Source: Eubacterium sp.
Lineage (GTDB): Bacteria; Bacillota; Clostridia; Lachnospirales; Lachnospiraceae
Length of the DNA: 48,677 nt
Assembly (NCBI GenBank): GCA_022764165.1
Contig: JALERM010000184.1
Span: forward strand, 1 to 48,677
Direction of reading: 5' to 3'
In this document: positions 7,427 through 16,234 of the stretch, piece by piece
Layout of the letters: every line of letters begins with the position of its first letter
Position numbering within the stretch: the first letter of the stretch is position 1
Notes under the pieces: model-generated
Told to the model about the DNA's origin: nothing
The model's database searches: none
What the model saw: only the letters and a program-made list of their open reading frames with translations
Made by a program: the position numbers and the translations under genes

Positions 7427-7834
7427 TTATATATTTTTTTTAATTCGAAGAATATTCTGTCCCGCCTTATATTCATAGGTAATCTCATCCATACTTTTTT
7501 TAACCATATAAATTCCCAGACCGCCTATCTTTCTTTCTTCTGCTGAAAGTTTGATATCCGGATCTTCTTTAGCAAGCGGATCGTATGGTATACCATGATC
7601 AATAAAGGTCAAAACTACTGCCATAGGATCCTGGACCACTTCCATCCTGATAGTAGCAGTCCCTACATTTGGATTATATGCATAGTGTGCTATATTTCCA
7701 AACAGCTCATCGATAGCAACATCAATCTGAATCTGTGCTTTCGGCGAACAGTCCAGTTTCTCCAATTCTTCATTTACAAAATCGGTTACTTTTTCAATAT
7801 TTTCAATGATTGCATCAACTGTCAATTCTCTCAT
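7427..7834 (-). CDS. RsbW/SpoIIAB-like serine-protein kinase (anti-sigma type)
   Basis: This 135-residue protein has a single GHKL ATPase fold. The N box reads AIDELFGNIAHYAY (around residue 42), the G1 box DHGIPYDP, and the G2 box GGLGIYMVKKSMD. Proteins of this type phosphorylate STAS-domain antagonists or bind sigma factors in partner-switching cascades. Its start codon overlaps the stop of the PP2C phosphatase gene by 4 bases (ATGA), so the two are translationally coupled and should act as an opposing kinase/phosphatase pair. No STAS-domain partner or sigma factor is encoded in the window, so the output is unknown. Confidence 0.88.
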   Translation of the reverse strand: MRELTVDAIIENIEKVTDFVNEELEKLDCSPKAQIQIDVAIDELFGNIAHYAYNPNVGTATIRMEVVQDPMAVVLTFIDHGIPYDPLAKEDPDIKLSAEERKIGGLGIYMVKKSMDEITYEYKAGQNILRIKKNI

Positions 7835-9888
7835 TTTTCTTTAACCTCCATCCGCTCTTTGTATTCCAGACACAGCATCGTAATATCATCAAACTGCGGC
7901 GCATCACCGACAAAGGTATCAATATCTTTTTTCACTTCTGGAAGCAATTCCATTGGTGTTTTATCTACATTTCTATTCAGAATACTTGTCAGCCTGTCCA
8001 TACCATAAAGTTTATTTTTGATGTCAGTAGCTTCTGTAACGCCGTCGGTATACTGGAAAATCTTATCTCCCGGCTCCAACTGTACGCATCCTTCCCGATA
8101 ACGGATTCCTTCCATTCCCGCAAGCACAAAACCGGCTCGTATCTTATAAACTTCATAATTACCATCTTTTTTACAGATATACGGCATCTCATGCCCCGCA
8201 TTTACAAATCTGAATTCACCGGTTACCATGTCCAGAACACCCTCAAATGCCGTGATAAATAATCCTTCGCTGTTGGACTCACACAGAATATTATTCACTT
8301 CTGTAAACACCTCGCCAAGATTTCTTCCCGGCTGTGTGTGATCCTTAATGAGGGTTTTACCAATCACCATAAACAAGGCTGCCGGAACTCCCTTTCCGGA
8401 AACATCCGCCATAATAATAGCAAGATGCCTGTCATCTACCATGAAGAAATCATAGAAGTCTCCTCCAACTTCTTTCGCAGGATTCATTGTTGCATAAATA
8501 TCAATCTCTTTCCGTTCCGGAAATGCCGGGAAAATGCACGGGAGCATGGATGACTGAATATGTGTTGCAATATCCAGTTCTGCTCCAATCCTTTCTTTTT
8601 CTGCTACAACAGCAGTAAAATCATGAATGTACTGTTTCAGCGATGCGGCCATCTGATTAAATTCTCCCGCAAGATCTCCAATTTCATCATTGCATCGAAC
8701 TTGAGCCCGATAATCAAGATTGCCTCCGCTGATTGTCTTCACATCCCTGCCCAGGGCCAGCAGCGGATCTGTCAGTCTCTTTGAAAACCGATCTACAATC
8801 GCCACTACCAAAAGAATAATAATGGCGAAGAAAAACCCAAACACGATGATTGTAGACTGGATATTCTGTGTTACTGCACTAACCGGTTTCAAAACTACAG
8901 ATTTGGGTATCTCTACACAAAATTTCCAGTCTGCAGTTTTTACAGGAGTATAGGCATAGTAGATTCCGTCTTCCGTCAGATAGATTCCTTTTTCACCACT
9001 CATAATTTTCTTTGCTGCAACATGTGCCGGATTACTTTCTTTATAGATACTTTCAAATCCGTGACCATTCTCCAGCTGTTCCGGTGAACCAATGACATCT
9101 CCGGTGTTATCCACCAGAAAGGCAGAAGCTTCCTCTCCCAGATTAATATCAATCACAGAACGATGAAGGTCTGTCATTCGGATATCCATGCCGACAACAC
9201 CGGCAAAATTATCATCCGCATCATAAAACGGTGCCACACAGCTGATCATCAGACCCCGTCCGTAATAATCCACATACAAATCCGTAAAAACAGCCTTTTC
9301 CGCATGTTTCGCTTCCTGATACCATTCCGTGGCAAAATAATCATAATAGGCTTCTTCATAATTTCCTTCGGAATCCTCAGCCGCATAGGCATCATAGCTA
9401 ATCATAAATCCGCTTTCCGTACCTATATAAATAGTAGTTATGATTTCACTATTCGCAGTAATTACCGGATCCCATACCTGTTCCAGATTTCCCAGAAGCC
9501 CCATCTCATCATTGATCTCTTCCAGTGAAATATCCGTTCCCGTAAGTGCTCTCTGCAAAGAATATGTGCCTTTATTCTCCGGATTTGGAGGAAGCACCTC
9601 CTTTTTCAGATACGCCGAAGGATTTAGATATAACTTATGAATATAGGATGAAAAATCCTGAATATATCCAGCATAACCCTCCAACTGTATATCCGCAAGT
9701 TCCGCTTTATCTGTAACAATATTATAGAGATTCTGTTCCATTTGTGTGATCAGAGCATCTTCACTATATTTCCGTATTTTCATCATACTGGAAATTCCTA
9801 CGGCACTGGTCAGCAACAGTGCAGCAACAGCAATCGAAAAAACCATCCACTGCACCTTTCTCCGTATAGGTTTTCTTTTTTCATTCAT
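7831..9888 (-). CDS. Membrane sensor with Cache, HAMP and SpoIIE-type PP2C phosphatase domains
   Basis: The 685-residue protein has an N-terminal transmembrane helix (about 14-32), a large extracellular region of dCache type (about 35-330, ending PVKTADWKFCVEIPKSV), and a second helix (about 347-367). A HAMP linker (DPLLALGRDVKTISGGNLDY) and a PP2C/SpoIIE catalytic domain (about 440-675) follow. The last has the metal-binding GGDFYDFF, MADVSGKGVPAALFM, NAGH and FDDITMLCLEY motifs. It should dephosphorylate a phospho-STAS protein in response to an external ligand, countered by the RsbW-like kinase encoded next. It lies downstream of the molybdenum hydroxylase genes, so a link to purine or metabolite sensing is possible but inferred. 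Confidence 0.92.
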   Translation of the reverse strand: MNEKRKPIRRKVQWMVFSIAVAALLLTSAVGISSMMKIRKYSEDALITQMEQNLYNIVTDKAELADIQLEGYAGYIQDFSSYIHKLYLNPSAYLKKEVLPPNPENKGTYSLQRALTGTDISLEEINDEMGLLGNLEQVWDPVITANSEIITTIYIGTESGFMISYDAYAAEDSEGNYEEAYYDYFATEWYQEAKHAEKAVFTDLYVDYYGRGLMISCVAPFYDADDNFAGVVGMDIRMTDLHRSVIDINLGEEASAFLVDNTGDVIGSPEQLENGHGFESIYKESNPAHVAAKKIMSGEKGIYLTEDGIYYAYTPVKTADWKFCVEIPKSVVLKPVSAVTQNIQSTIIVFGFFFAIIILLVVAIVDRFSKRLTDPLLALGRDVKTISGGNLDYRAQVRCNDEIGDLAGEFNQMAASLKQYIHDFTAVVAEKERIGAELDIATHIQSSMLPCIFPAFPERKEIDIYATMNPAKEVGGDFYDFFMVDDRHLAIIMADVSGKGVPAALFMVIGKTLIKDHTQPGRNLGEVFTEVNNILCESNSEGLFITAFEGVLDMVTGEFRFVNAGHEMPYICKKDGNYEVYKIRAGFVLAGMEGIRYREGCVQLEPGDKIFQYTDGVTEATDIKNKLYGMDRLTSILNRNVDKTPMELLPEVKKDIDTFVGDAPQFDDITMLCLEYKERMEVKEK

Positions 9889-9904
9889 TTCATTCCATCT
9901 CCCG

Positions 9905-10816
9905 TCAAATCACAATATGTACTTCATTATCACCATTCCCATACCGATACATAGCCCGGAGTACACGATGCTTAATTAATTTCAGACCCATTAAGGAGAT
10001 CTCATCCTCATCTTTCTCTATTCGAAACGGATTATATTTTTTCCCTTTATATAAAAAATGGAGTGAGACTGCATCATCATAGTCCATTCGAATCTGAATC
10101 TGCGTATCGGGCAATCTTTCAAACACCCGGATAGAAATCTCTTCAATGCAATTCTGGATTTCAAATATCTTTTTTCTGCTGATTTTTCTTTCAAAAGCAA
10201 ATGCTTCCAATGTATCGTTCAAAAGATCCATACTATTCGTTCCTGCATCTATAACACCTGTCACATCATTTTTTATAGAACATCCCCATGGCAATACCGG
10301 TTGTATACACAGCAAGTCACTGAACAGAATATTAACAGGCGTTCCTACCAGCAGACCAAGTGCCATATAAGACATAGAAGTTACTACGAAAGTCTGCTTT
10401 CCCATCAAGAAAGTGCTGTATAACCCGCAGCATCCGGACAGAATTGCAAGAAATCCTGCAAGTTTGATGTAATGAACAGGTCTCTTAAAGTGTACTTTAT
10501 GAGTTACTGAACCTACCTGCCACAAGAGCCACATTCCTATTCCCATAATCAAAACACAGCCACACTCTGAAACAATTTCCCTGACAGGCGTATGGCAAAA
10601 CAAAGCAGACAACACACATCCAATACATCCGCCTGCCGCACCCCAGGGGCCGAATAAAAGGCCCAGTGTGGAGGGAAGGAAATTCTTAAGTCCAATATAT
10701 GCATCAAACTTCAAAAATTCTGTAATCCGAAGCGGCAGATCCAGGAGAACATAGACTATCGCCGACACCAAAATCATATTACAATATTTTGATATTTTAC
10801 TTTTCCACACGGACAA
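9905..10816 (-). CDS. Multispanning membrane protein with a C-terminal GHKL-like tail
   Basis: The 303-residue protein has about five or six hydrophobic segments in its first 180 residues. They include LLFGPWGAAGGCIGCVLSAL, which recalls the glycine-rich membrane core of ECF-transporter S components. The soluble tail (about 185-303) contains ALEAFAFERKIS-like and CIEEISIRVFE helices and ends ISLMGLKLIKHRVLRAMYRYGNGDNEVHIVI. That resembles the lid and final strand of an RsbW/GHKL ATPase, although the N box is not canonical (EEISIRV instead of an EAxxNA-type sequence). It lies 16 bases before the PP2C gene and overlaps the DMT transporter gene by 20 bases. It may be a membrane-tethered, degenerate kinase of the same switch. 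The family was not recognised. Confidence 0.6.
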   Translation of the reverse strand: MSVWKSKISKYCNMILVSAIVYVLLDLPLRITEFLKFDAYIGLKNFLPSTLGLLFGPWGAAGGCIGCVLSALFCHTPVREIVSECGCVLIMGIGMWLLWQVGSVTHKVHFKRPVHYIKLAGFLAILSGCCGLYSTFLMGKQTFVVTSMSYMALGLLVGTPVNILFSDLLCIQPVLPWGCSIKNDVTGVIDAGTNSMDLLNDTLEAFAFERKISRKKIFEIQNCIEEISIRVFERLPDTQIQIRMDYDDAVSLHFLYKGKKYNPFRIEKDEDEISLMGLKLIKHRVLRAMYRYGNGDNEVHIVI

Positions 10817-11717
10817 ACCTCCTTTTTATGCTTTCTACAACGGAAGAATCCGCAGCCAATATTCCCATAACCATCACAACACCTCCTGCAGCTTTCAACA
10901 GAGTAATCTGCTCCGGATCTGATCCGAAAACCAGTGTAAGAATCGGTGACATAAACATGGTCATAATAATTTCCGATGAGAATATCAGAGAAGTATTTAA
11001 AGGACTCACATATCGCAGAGCATAAATCTGTACAATACCATAAAGTCCGCGAATAAAAAAACTGATATAAATTACACTTCCCCAAAAACTGGCATCGGTC
11101 GGTAACGACATCGGTTTATGAAGCACAACAGACTCTCCCGCCCAAAACAGCAACGAAAATAAAAAAGTAAAAAACATCTGCCCCATGGCCAGAATAGACG
11201 GATTTGATCCAATTGAAAATTTTCCAGATGTCATAATATACAATGCAAACGTTGCATCTGCCACCAAAAGATACAAAACATTCCGGTTAAATATTCCGGT
11301 TACATCTGTACCCAATATTAAAAATAATCCTGTAAGAACAATCACAATCCCCACATAATTATTTATTTCTGTCTTTTGATGAAATATCAGAACAGAAAAT
11401 AATGGGATAAAAACAAAATACGCAGAAAGCACGCAGGCGCAAACCGTAGCACTTACCCCGGAAGAACCCAGAAGCAAAAATACATTGAATACAAAAAGTT
11501 CACCTGCCAGTGCCATACTCTGAACAATCTGCTTTTTATCGAGACGAAACAACTCTCCAAAAAAGAAAGCCAGCGTAATCAGAAATCCAATCAGATTCGT
11601 AATACACAAAAAAGCAAAATGCGAAACCGTATCCGGTATTGCTGACAGAAAAATGTATTGAATCGCCGCAAAAAAAGTAATAATCACTAACGAAACATTC
11701 GCTTCTAATTTATTCAT
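10797..11717 (-). CDS. DMT-superfamily (EamA-like) transporter
   Basis: The 306-residue protein has about ten transmembrane segments in two similar halves, the standard plan of drug/metabolite transporters. The second half ends SLIFSSEIIMTMFMSPILTLVFG followed by AAGGVVMVMGILAA. The start at 11717 (MNKLEANV) is preferred because GGGAG lies upstream. A longer frame from 11741 would overlap the preceding gene more. Both ends overlap neighbouring genes by a few bases, so it belongs to the same operon. The substrate is unknown. Export or uptake of a purine-catabolism metabolite is only suggested by position. Confidence 0.8.
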   Translation of the reverse strand: MNKLEANVSLVIITFFAAIQYIFLSAIPDTVSHFAFLCITNLIGFLITLAFFFGELFRLDKKQIVQSMALAGELFVFNVFLLLGSSGVSATVCACVLSAYFVFIPLFSVLIFHQKTEINNYVGIVIVLTGLFLILGTDVTGIFNRNVLYLLVADATFALYIMTSGKFSIGSNPSILAMGQMFFTFLFSLLFWAGESVVLHKPMSLPTDASFWGSVIYISFFIRGLYGIVQIYALRYVSPLNTSLIFSSEIIMTMFMSPILTLVFGSDPEQITLLKAAGGVVMVMGILAADSSVVESIKRRFVRVEK

Positions 11718-12633
11718 AATATTCCAACTCCCGAACAACAAATTTTTCCAACAAAATATCCGGCTTATACATCATTTTGGCATTTCTCAGTCCCTCATCG
11801 CCTAAATCTTCTTCCCAATTAACGTACTCATATCCCTGGCAGCATAGACGTGCAAACTCTCTGTACAATACACGGTAGATATTAGGAACATTTCTATCTC
11901 CTTTCCCCACAAGTGCATCGAAACAGGTGTCTGAAAGCGGTGCTCCATAAATATAGCCGCACAATTTCTTATCAATATAAATAACAATACCGGACAAACC
12001 CAATTCTGCATAATGAGCAAAAGCCAGATGCATCGCTTCATTTTCCTGCTCCAGCTGCAGATTTCTACATTTTTTGGTCTCCAGCCAATATTTGTGAAAT
12101 TCCAGAATCTCTGGTACATGTTCCGGACGAATCACCTCTATGATCGTCCGGGCACCGTACTCTCTCATAAATTTATTGAAATATCTCCGTTTTCCAGCCA
12201 TCTCACCGCCGGAAAGATTCACCAGTTTGTCATAGGTATAAATATACTCCGCATAGTCCCGGACAGATTCTGCACTGAACCGTCCGGGAAACAGCTCCTG
12301 GAGTCTGTCCTTTGCTTTCGCAGTCAACGTCTCAAATCGAACTGCTGCCCCGTGACTGTGGGCATCATCCAGAATTTCTTCTATGGCCTCCTTAACCTTG
12401 CGGTCACACGTAGTATCCATCATAGGGAACAAATATATTCTTTCCTTTTCTGTGCACCGATGTGACCGCAGAATGTAAAGCACATTGTTTTTTTCGCAGA
12501 TCATATCCCCGTATTTTGAGAATAAGCAATAAGAGGCTGCAAATGAATGCTGACAGGACCCCTCCCCATACTGATAAAAATACCTCTCCATTTTATTTTT
12601 ATCTTTCATTTCAATTGCAGTAAACTTTAGCAC
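11710..12633 (-). CDS. DUF2156 protein (lysylphosphatidylglycerol synthetase C-terminal-like acyltransferase fold)
   Basis: The 307-residue soluble protein has the tandem GNAT-like layout of the DUF2156 family. The visible elements are YTYDKLVNLSGGEMAGKRRYFNKF near residue 140, EFHKYWLETKK, a GIVIYIDKKLCGYIYG strand-turn, and a C-terminal YEYVNWEEDLGDEGLRNAKMMYKP. The family includes catalytic domains that transfer aminoacyl groups to lipids, but stand-alone short forms such as this one are mostly uncharacterised. No membrane domain is present. It follows the molybdenum hydroxylase large subunit by 17 bases and overlaps the transporter start, so it is co-transcribed. Confidence 0.75.
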   Translation of the reverse strand: MLKFTAIEMKDKNKMERYFYQYGEGSCQHSFAASYCLFSKYGDMICEKNNVLYILRSHRCTEKERIYLFPMMDTTCDRKVKEAIEEILDDAHSHGAAVRFETLTAKAKDRLQELFPGRFSAESVRDYAEYIYTYDKLVNLSGGEMAGKRRYFNKFMREYGARTIIEVIRPEHVPEILEFHKYWLETKKCRNLQLEQENEAMHLAFAHYAELGLSGIVIYIDKKLCGYIYGAPLSDTCFDALVGKGDRNVPNIYRVLYREFARLCCQGYEYVNWEEDLGDEGLRNAKMMYKPDILLEKFVVRELEYYE

Positions 12634-12650
12634 GATTTTCTACCTCTTCT

Positions 12651-14975
12651 TTAATATTCCTGTTCTACTGGCGTAATCTGTTTTTTATTCTTCAATCCCA
12701 TAAATACTTTCTCTGCAGTAATCGGCATCGTTCTAAAGCGAAGACCGGTTCCATTATACACTGCATCTGCAATTGCCGGTGCAGGCGTGTTAATAACAAC
12801 TTCGCCGATTGACTTTGCGCCGAAAGGTCCGGATGGCTCATAACTTTCCTCAAACTCCACACGTATGGTTCCCATATCAATACGTGTTGGCACCTTATAC
12901 TGCATGAAATTGCGGTTAATCATATTTCCTTTCTCTGTATAACACATATCTTCATACAGAGTCATTCCTATACCCTGAACGAGTCCACCTTCTGTCTGCA
13001 CCCTGGCAAGATTGGCATTGACCACTGTTCCGCAGTCTACGCAGGCAACATAATCGATCGGTGTGATTTTTCCTGTTTCCAGATCAATTTCGATTTCGGC
13101 TGCTCCTGCCATAAATGGCGGCGGAGAAACAGGTGATGTATGGGAAGCCTGCGCAAACAGAACTTCTCCGGTACCTGCCTGAAGTCTGGTTACAAGATCA
13201 GCCAGAGTGATTCCCACTGTTTCATCCTCAATAGAGAACACTCTCTCCCCGTCAAATGTCAGGTTTTCTTTATCTATTCCAAGAATCTGCCCTGCTGCCT
13301 TCATAATTTTCTTCGTCATGATCCCACAGGTTTTCACCACAGCCATTCCCGTCACATACGTTGTACTGGAAGCATAGGAGCCACTGTCATACGGAGACTG
13401 ATCTGTATCCACACCATACACAACAATTTTATCCAGATCACATCCCATACAGTCAGCCGCCATCTGTGCCAGAATCGTGTCACATCCGGTTCCCATATCC
13501 GAACAGCCGATCAGCATGGTATAGAACCCATCATCATTCAGTCGAAGCTGTACACTTCCCACATCACAGTTACTGATACCGGAACCCTGCATAGCCATTG
13601 CCATACCAACTGCCCGCACTTTATTGGGTGCGATTTCATAACAGGGATATTTTTTGTCCCAATCAATCATTTCCTTTACTTTTTCTACACACCGATCCAG
13701 TGCACAGGATGTGGCAGTCTCCCCATAGTAATGAGTAAATTTGTTTCCTTCATGCACCATATTCTGCTCACGCAGCACAGAAGGATCCACATTCATTTTA
13801 TGAGCCAGCTCATTCACTGCAGATTCCAGTGCAAAAATCCCCTGTGTCGCTCCATATCCCCTATATGCTCCTGCTGACACCCGGTTCGTATACACCACAT
13901 CATAGGCAAAACGATGGGCTTCAAACCCATAATACATGGAAAGAGACTTTGTTCCGGTAAGTCCTACGGTTGTCGGTCCATGCTCCCCATATGCACCGGT
14001 ATTGGACAATGTATACAGATCAACCGCCCGGAACTTTCCATTTTTATCTGCTCCAAGACGGATATGTACTTCCATTTCGTGACGGGGAGATCCGTTGATA
14101 AAGCACTCTTCCCTCGTGAAAATCAGGTGTGCCGGCTTTTTGGTCAAATAAGTAACAATAGCCGGATATACTTCACAGACTGCAGTCTGTTTAGCACCAA
14201 ATCCTCCTCCAATCCGGGGTTTCACCACACGAACCTGTGATTTGGAAATATTCAGTGCATGAGAGACAATTCTCCTCACATGGAAGGGAATCTGCGTGGC
14301 GCTCTGTACCAGTATCCTTCCATATACATCCATCGAAGTAAATGCAGTAAACGGCTCCATCATTGCCTGACTCACTGCTTTAATATGATAATGCTCATCC
14401 ACAATGTAATCACATTCTGCCAGGATACCTTCCACATCACCCTCTCTGCTGTCACTGGAAGCGCAGAGATTTCTTCTCTGTTCCGTTCCCTGTCCCTCAT
14501 GTGCCACATAATTATCTTCCGGATGAATTAAAATCGGATTGTCCAGGGACCTTCTGAAGTCCAGAATCGGCTCCAGAACTTCATAATCCACCTTAATTAA
14601 TTTCATTGCTTTCAGACAGCATGCCTCATCCTTTCCCGCTATAATAGCAACCGGATCTCCTACAAAACGGACATACTGATCCAGAATCAGACGGTCATAG
14701 GGACTTGGCTCCGGGAACGTCTGTCCGGCTAAGGTAAAGCGGTTCTGCGGCACATCCTTATAAGTTACTATAATCTCTATTCCCGGCACCAGCATCGCTT
14801 TTGAAATGTCTATATTTTTAATTTTGGCAAAAGCATGAGGACTTCTTTTCAATTTGACAACGAGCGCATTTTCCGGAGCCAGGTCATCTGTATAGACCGG
14901 TTTTCCTGAAAGGAGAGCCTTTGCATCTTTTTTTACAATCGGCTGACCGACATATCTGTGTTTTGTATGTTCCAT
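12651..14975 (-). CDS. Molybdenum hydroxylase, molybdopterin-binding subunit (xanthine dehydrogenase-like, selenium-dependent type)
   Basis: This large subunit of 774 residues binds the molybdenum cofactor and hydroxylates a purine or other N-heterocycle. It shows an N-terminal a/b hammerhead region (DAKALLSGKPVYTDDLAPEN), the cofactor loop IGGGFGAKQ (near residue 254), GAYRGYGATQ, SDMGTGCDTIL, and the C-terminal GPFGAKSIGE, in which the final Glu is the family's catalytic base. FAD and 2Fe-2S subunits are separate genes just upstream, and YqeB and YqeC lie in the same operon. That points to the selenium-dependent hydroxylase class, such as clostridial purine hydroxylase or xanthine dehydrogenase. 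The NCS2 permease nearby supports a purine substrate, but nicotinate or another substrate is not excluded. Confidence 0.92.
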   Translation of the reverse strand: MEHTKHRYVGQPIVKKDAKALLSGKPVYTDDLAPENALVVKLKRSPHAFAKIKNIDISKAMLVPGIEIIVTYKDVPQNRFTLAGQTFPEPSPYDRLILDQYVRFVGDPVAIIAGKDEACCLKAMKLIKVDYEVLEPILDFRRSLDNPILIHPEDNYVAHEGQGTEQRRNLCASSDSREGDVEGILAECDYIVDEHYHIKAVSQAMMEPFTAFTSMDVYGRILVQSATQIPFHVRRIVSHALNISKSQVRVVKPRIGGGFGAKQTAVCEVYPAIVTYLTKKPAHLIFTREECFINGSPRHEMEVHIRLGADKNGKFRAVDLYTLSNTGAYGEHGPTTVGLTGTKSLSMYYGFEAHRFAYDVVYTNRVSAGAYRGYGATQGIFALESAVNELAHKMNVDPSVLREQNMVHEGNKFTHYYGETATSCALDRCVEKVKEMIDWDKKYPCYEIAPNKVRAVGMAMAMQGSGISNCDVGSVQLRLNDDGFYTMLIGCSDMGTGCDTILAQMAADCMGCDLDKIVVYGVDTDQSPYDSGSYASSTTYVTGMAVVKTCGIMTKKIMKAAGQILGIDKENLTFDGERVFSIEDETVGITLADLVTRLQAGTGEVLFAQASHTSPVSPPPFMAGAAEIEIDLETGKITPIDYVACVDCGTVVNANLARVQTEGGLVQGIGMTLYEDMCYTEKGNMINRNFMQYKVPTRIDMGTIRVEFEESYEPSGPFGAKSIGEVVINTPAPAIADAVYNGTGLRFRTMPITAEKVFMGLKNKKQITPVEQEY

Positions 14976-14976
14976 G

Positions 14977-15435
14977 CTACGCTTCCTCCTTCAATCCAAA
15001 GTATTTTTCCAATGCTCTGTACTGAGACTGATATCCCGTACAACGACAAAGATTACCAGACAGATATTCCTTCACCTCTTCCATCGTCGGATGGGACACC
15101 TCACGTTTCAAAGCCAGTACAGCCATAATAAATCCCGGGCTGCAGAATCCACACTGATCAGCACCTTCCATGGCAAGAAATCTGGAAAATTCCTCCGCTT
15201 CTTCCTGAACACCTTCCAGGGTCGTTACTTTCTTTCCATTTGCTCTGACTGCCAGAGTGGAACAGGAAAGTACCGGCTTATCATTCAACCATACCGTACA
15301 AAGTCCGCAATTTCCTGTATCGCAGCCTCTCTTCACACTTTTCATGCCCTGCTCACGCACAAAATCCAGAAGCATCATATCCGGCTGCACATCAGCTTCC
15401 ACTTTTTTCCCATTTAATATTAATTGTATCTTCAT
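14977..15435 (-). CDS. Molybdenum hydroxylase, 2Fe-2S subunit
   Basis: The 152-residue electron-transfer subunit holds two [2Fe-2S] clusters. The plant-ferredoxin-like N-terminal part has CDTGNCGLCTVWLN and a later Cys (VLSC). The C-terminal helical domain has CGFCSPGF and CRCTGYQ. Electrons pass from the molybdenum centre through these clusters to FAD. The ATG at 15435 is preferred over a GTG nine bases earlier because GGGGTGA lies 5 bases ahead. Only one base separates its stop from the next start. Confidence 0.95.
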   Translation of the reverse strand: MKIQLILNGKKVEADVQPDMMLLDFVREQGMKSVKRGCDTGNCGLCTVWLNDKPVLSCSTLAVRANGKKVTTLEGVQEEAEEFSRFLAMEGADQCGFCSPGFIMAVLALKREVSHPTMEEVKEYLSGNLCRCTGYQSQYRALEKYFGLKEEA

Positions 15436-15451
15436 ATGCTTCACCCCAGTT

Positions 15452-16234
15452 TTATTTGTTCAGTTCCTTCACTGCCCGTTTGATCAGAACTTTCGCAATT
15501 TCCTTTCTGTACTCTGCGCTGCCTCTCATATTTGAACCAAATCGAATCTGCTGCACAACATTCTCGGCAAATACAGCCACCTCATCCTCGGAAGATGGAT
15601 CTGCCAGCTCGACATTATCTACAATCTGGGCTTTATGCGGTGTAGCACCAAGCACCACCATATATTTTCCATCCAGACATGATACCGCACAGGTAAGGAC
15701 AGCAAAATCCGTCTCCGTCATCCGATGGGACTGGTAAGAAACTTTTCTGCCATCTTTTTTCACCACCATATTTACCAGAATGTCATCATCGGGTTTCATA
15801 CCGATAAATTGTTTAATCGGCACACAACCTCCATGGTAAAGTTCTACATCAGTATTCAGTGCCGCAAAAATTGTCAGCACATCTGAAAATCCAAATCTGG
15901 GGAATATACTTCCGCCCACAGTCGCTGTATTTCGGAACTGCACGCCCACAATATGCCGCACAGCTTCCCGAAAGCTTCCGCCAAACTCTTTATTCAATGA
16001 ATTGTTTACTTCCAGATCTCGAAGAGTACACATACATCCGATCCTATATTCTTCCTCATTTTCAACCACCTGATCCAGAGAAAGATTACACAGATCAATA
16101 CCAGTCATCATATTACGTGATCCCATCTTCATCCAGAGATTTCCACCCAGAATACTATTTTTTTTACTTTTTTTCTTCAGTGCATAGGCTTCTTCAAGAC
16201 TTGTTGCCTGCACATAGTTTTTCATTGTAAACAC
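15452..16234 (-). CDS. Molybdenum hydroxylase, FAD-binding subunit
   Basis: The 260-residue flavoprotein subunit has the FAD_binding_5 pattern: SILGGNLWMKMGSRN near the N-terminus and FRNTATVGGSIFPRFGFSDVL in the middle, where the usual TIGGNI appears as TVGGSI. A CO-dehydrogenase flavoprotein C-terminal-type domain (about 165-260) follows. The GTG at 16234 has GGAG 7 bases upstream. An ATG three codons on is an alternative start. It overlaps the end of the preceding gene by 13 bases, which suggests coupled translation. Confidence 0.92.
   Translation of the reverse strand: MFTMKNYVQATSLEEAYALKKKSKKNSILGGNLWMKMGSRNMMTGIDLCNLSLDQVVENEEEYRIGCMCTLRDLEVNNSLNKEFGGSFREAVRHIVGVQFRNTATVGGSIFPRFGFSDVLTIFAALNTDVELYHGGCVPIKQFIGMKPDDDILVNMVVKKDGRKVSYQSHRMTETDFAVLTCAVSCLDGKYMVVLGATPHKAQIVDNVELADPSSEDEVAVFAENVVQQIRFGSNMRGSAEYRKEIAKVLIKRAVKELNK

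Noticed and set aside
13140-13877. Long plus-strand frame of 245 codons inside the molybdenum hydroxylase gene
   Set aside because: It is antisense to conserved, motif-bearing coding sequence, and its product is His/Ser/Ile-rich with no recognisable domain.
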